Assembly: GCF_000203795.2 (NCBI RefSeq)
Contig: NW_006281099.1
Span: 794,690 to 858,689 of the forward strand
DNA from: Batrachochytrium dendrobatidis JAM81
Taxonomy: Eukaryota > Chytridiomycota > Chytridiomycetes > Rhizophydiales
DNA length: 64,000 nucleotides
Direction: 5' to 3'
Below the pieces are notes generated by a model that was not told the origin of the DNA, searched no databases, and was given only the letters and a program-made list of their open reading frames with translations. Numbering within the stretch: position 1 is the first letter of the stretch; every line of letters begins with the position of its first letter. The position numbers and the translations under genes are program-made. Shown piece after piece: positions 63,694 to 64,000 of this stretch.

Positions 63694-63801
63694 ACATCAA
63701 GACCAGTCAACTAATGAGTTCATAAAACAATATTACTCGATAAGATTGGCATCAAGCATGACTGTTTATGTAATGTTTCATTTAACGTGAATACGGCTGT
63801 A
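63694..63801. mobile_element. R1 right terminus J
   Basis: The right end tttaacgtgaatacggctgt is a near-perfect R1 terminus. The preceding bases (ggcatcaagcatgactgttt) are the reverse complement of the segment next to the left TIR of copy G at 6.9 kb, which shows that both R1 ends share more than the TIR. It lies 70 bp before the start codon at 63872. Confidence 0.6.
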
Positions 63802-63871
63802 AATCGGCTACAAAGAATGCTCGAGTGAATCAAGGCTTTACAAACTTTTAATCAAAACTCTTGCATTCAGC

Positions 63872-64000
63872 ATGGGCCAGGCAAACAGTTTATCCAGGAC
63901 TGATGACGATTTCCCTCCATTGTTGGCTGCAAGACTACGGACACTCTATGATGCCATCAACAAGAAAGGCGAGTCTGCGTTCCATGAATTGTGTTGGACA
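63872..64000 (+). CDS. N-terminus of a putatively myristoylated protein, cut by window edge
   Basis: An open frame begins at ATG 63872 and runs to the last base, 43 codons: MGQANSLSRTDDDFPPLLAA then RLRTLYDAINKKGESAFHEL. The MGxxxS start is a good N-myristoylation signal. The start resembles TLDc-domain proteins such as Rtc5/MEAK7, which begin MGQ/MGN with a similar helical N-terminus, but too little is present for a family call. The upstream 70 bp adjoin R1 terminus J. Confidence 0.6.
   Translation, partial: MGQANSLSRTDDDFPPLLAARLRTLYDAINKKGESAFHELCWT

Overview
This window looks like nuclear DNA of an early-diverging zoosporic fungus, most likely a chytrid in the Batrachochytrium/Rhizophydiales range. 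The evidence is a modest GC content, genes split by many short introns (about 60-150 bp, GT..AG), close head-to-tail or divergent packing on both strands, and a protein set that is fungal (ALG6, MRD1, LSM1, YIF1, VMA12, ATP19, separase, secreted CBM-bearing proteins) but keeps animal-like members (spastin, a BORCS8-like protein, a SYP7-type Qc-SNARE, PIG-H). The lineage is inferred from gene content; no marker gene fixes the species.

Layout. 1-5.6 kb: M1 aminopeptidase (runs off the left edge), LSM1, and YIF1 transcribed divergently. 6-14 kb: MAPEG-family membrane protein, Qc-SNARE, VMA12, PIG-H and ATP19, separated by repeat-filled spacers. 14.4-23.5 kb: MRD1, ALG6 (divergent from MRD1) and a spastin-type AAA ATPase. 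23.6-33.8 kb: BORCS8-like protein, a secreted LPMO-like protein, PBDC1, a PASK-type kinase, and a second secreted protein with a Thr-rich linker. 34-42.5 kb: separase in many exons. 42.8-48.4 kb: two unrecognised low-complexity nuclear-type proteins. 50.4-62.3 kb: a KPWE-motif (PEX39-like) protein, a Gap1/Sar1-type RasGAP and three tandem G-alpha genes. 62.9-63.7 kb: a decayed ORF that may come from a mobile element. 63.9 kb to the edge: start of an N-myristoylatable protein.

Two dispersed non-coding repeat families explain most of the spacers. R1 is a MITE-like element with terminal inverted repeats close to CAGCCGTATTCACGTAAAAT. It has five copies with both ends, one 5'-truncated copy, one doubtful copy and three further single termini, and its ends sit strikingly close to start or stop codons. 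R2 is a family of about 350 bp with three copies and no clear terminal repeats.

Most genes are housekeeping functions with no operon logic. The clearest functional grouping is 51-62 kb, where a Ras regulator is followed by three G-alpha paralogues. The weaker grouping is 25-34 kb, where two secreted carbohydrate-active candidates flank PBDC1 and a PASK-type kinase. All gene models were spliced by eye from conserved protein sequence and GT..AG junctions, so exon edges in weakly conserved stretches are approximate.
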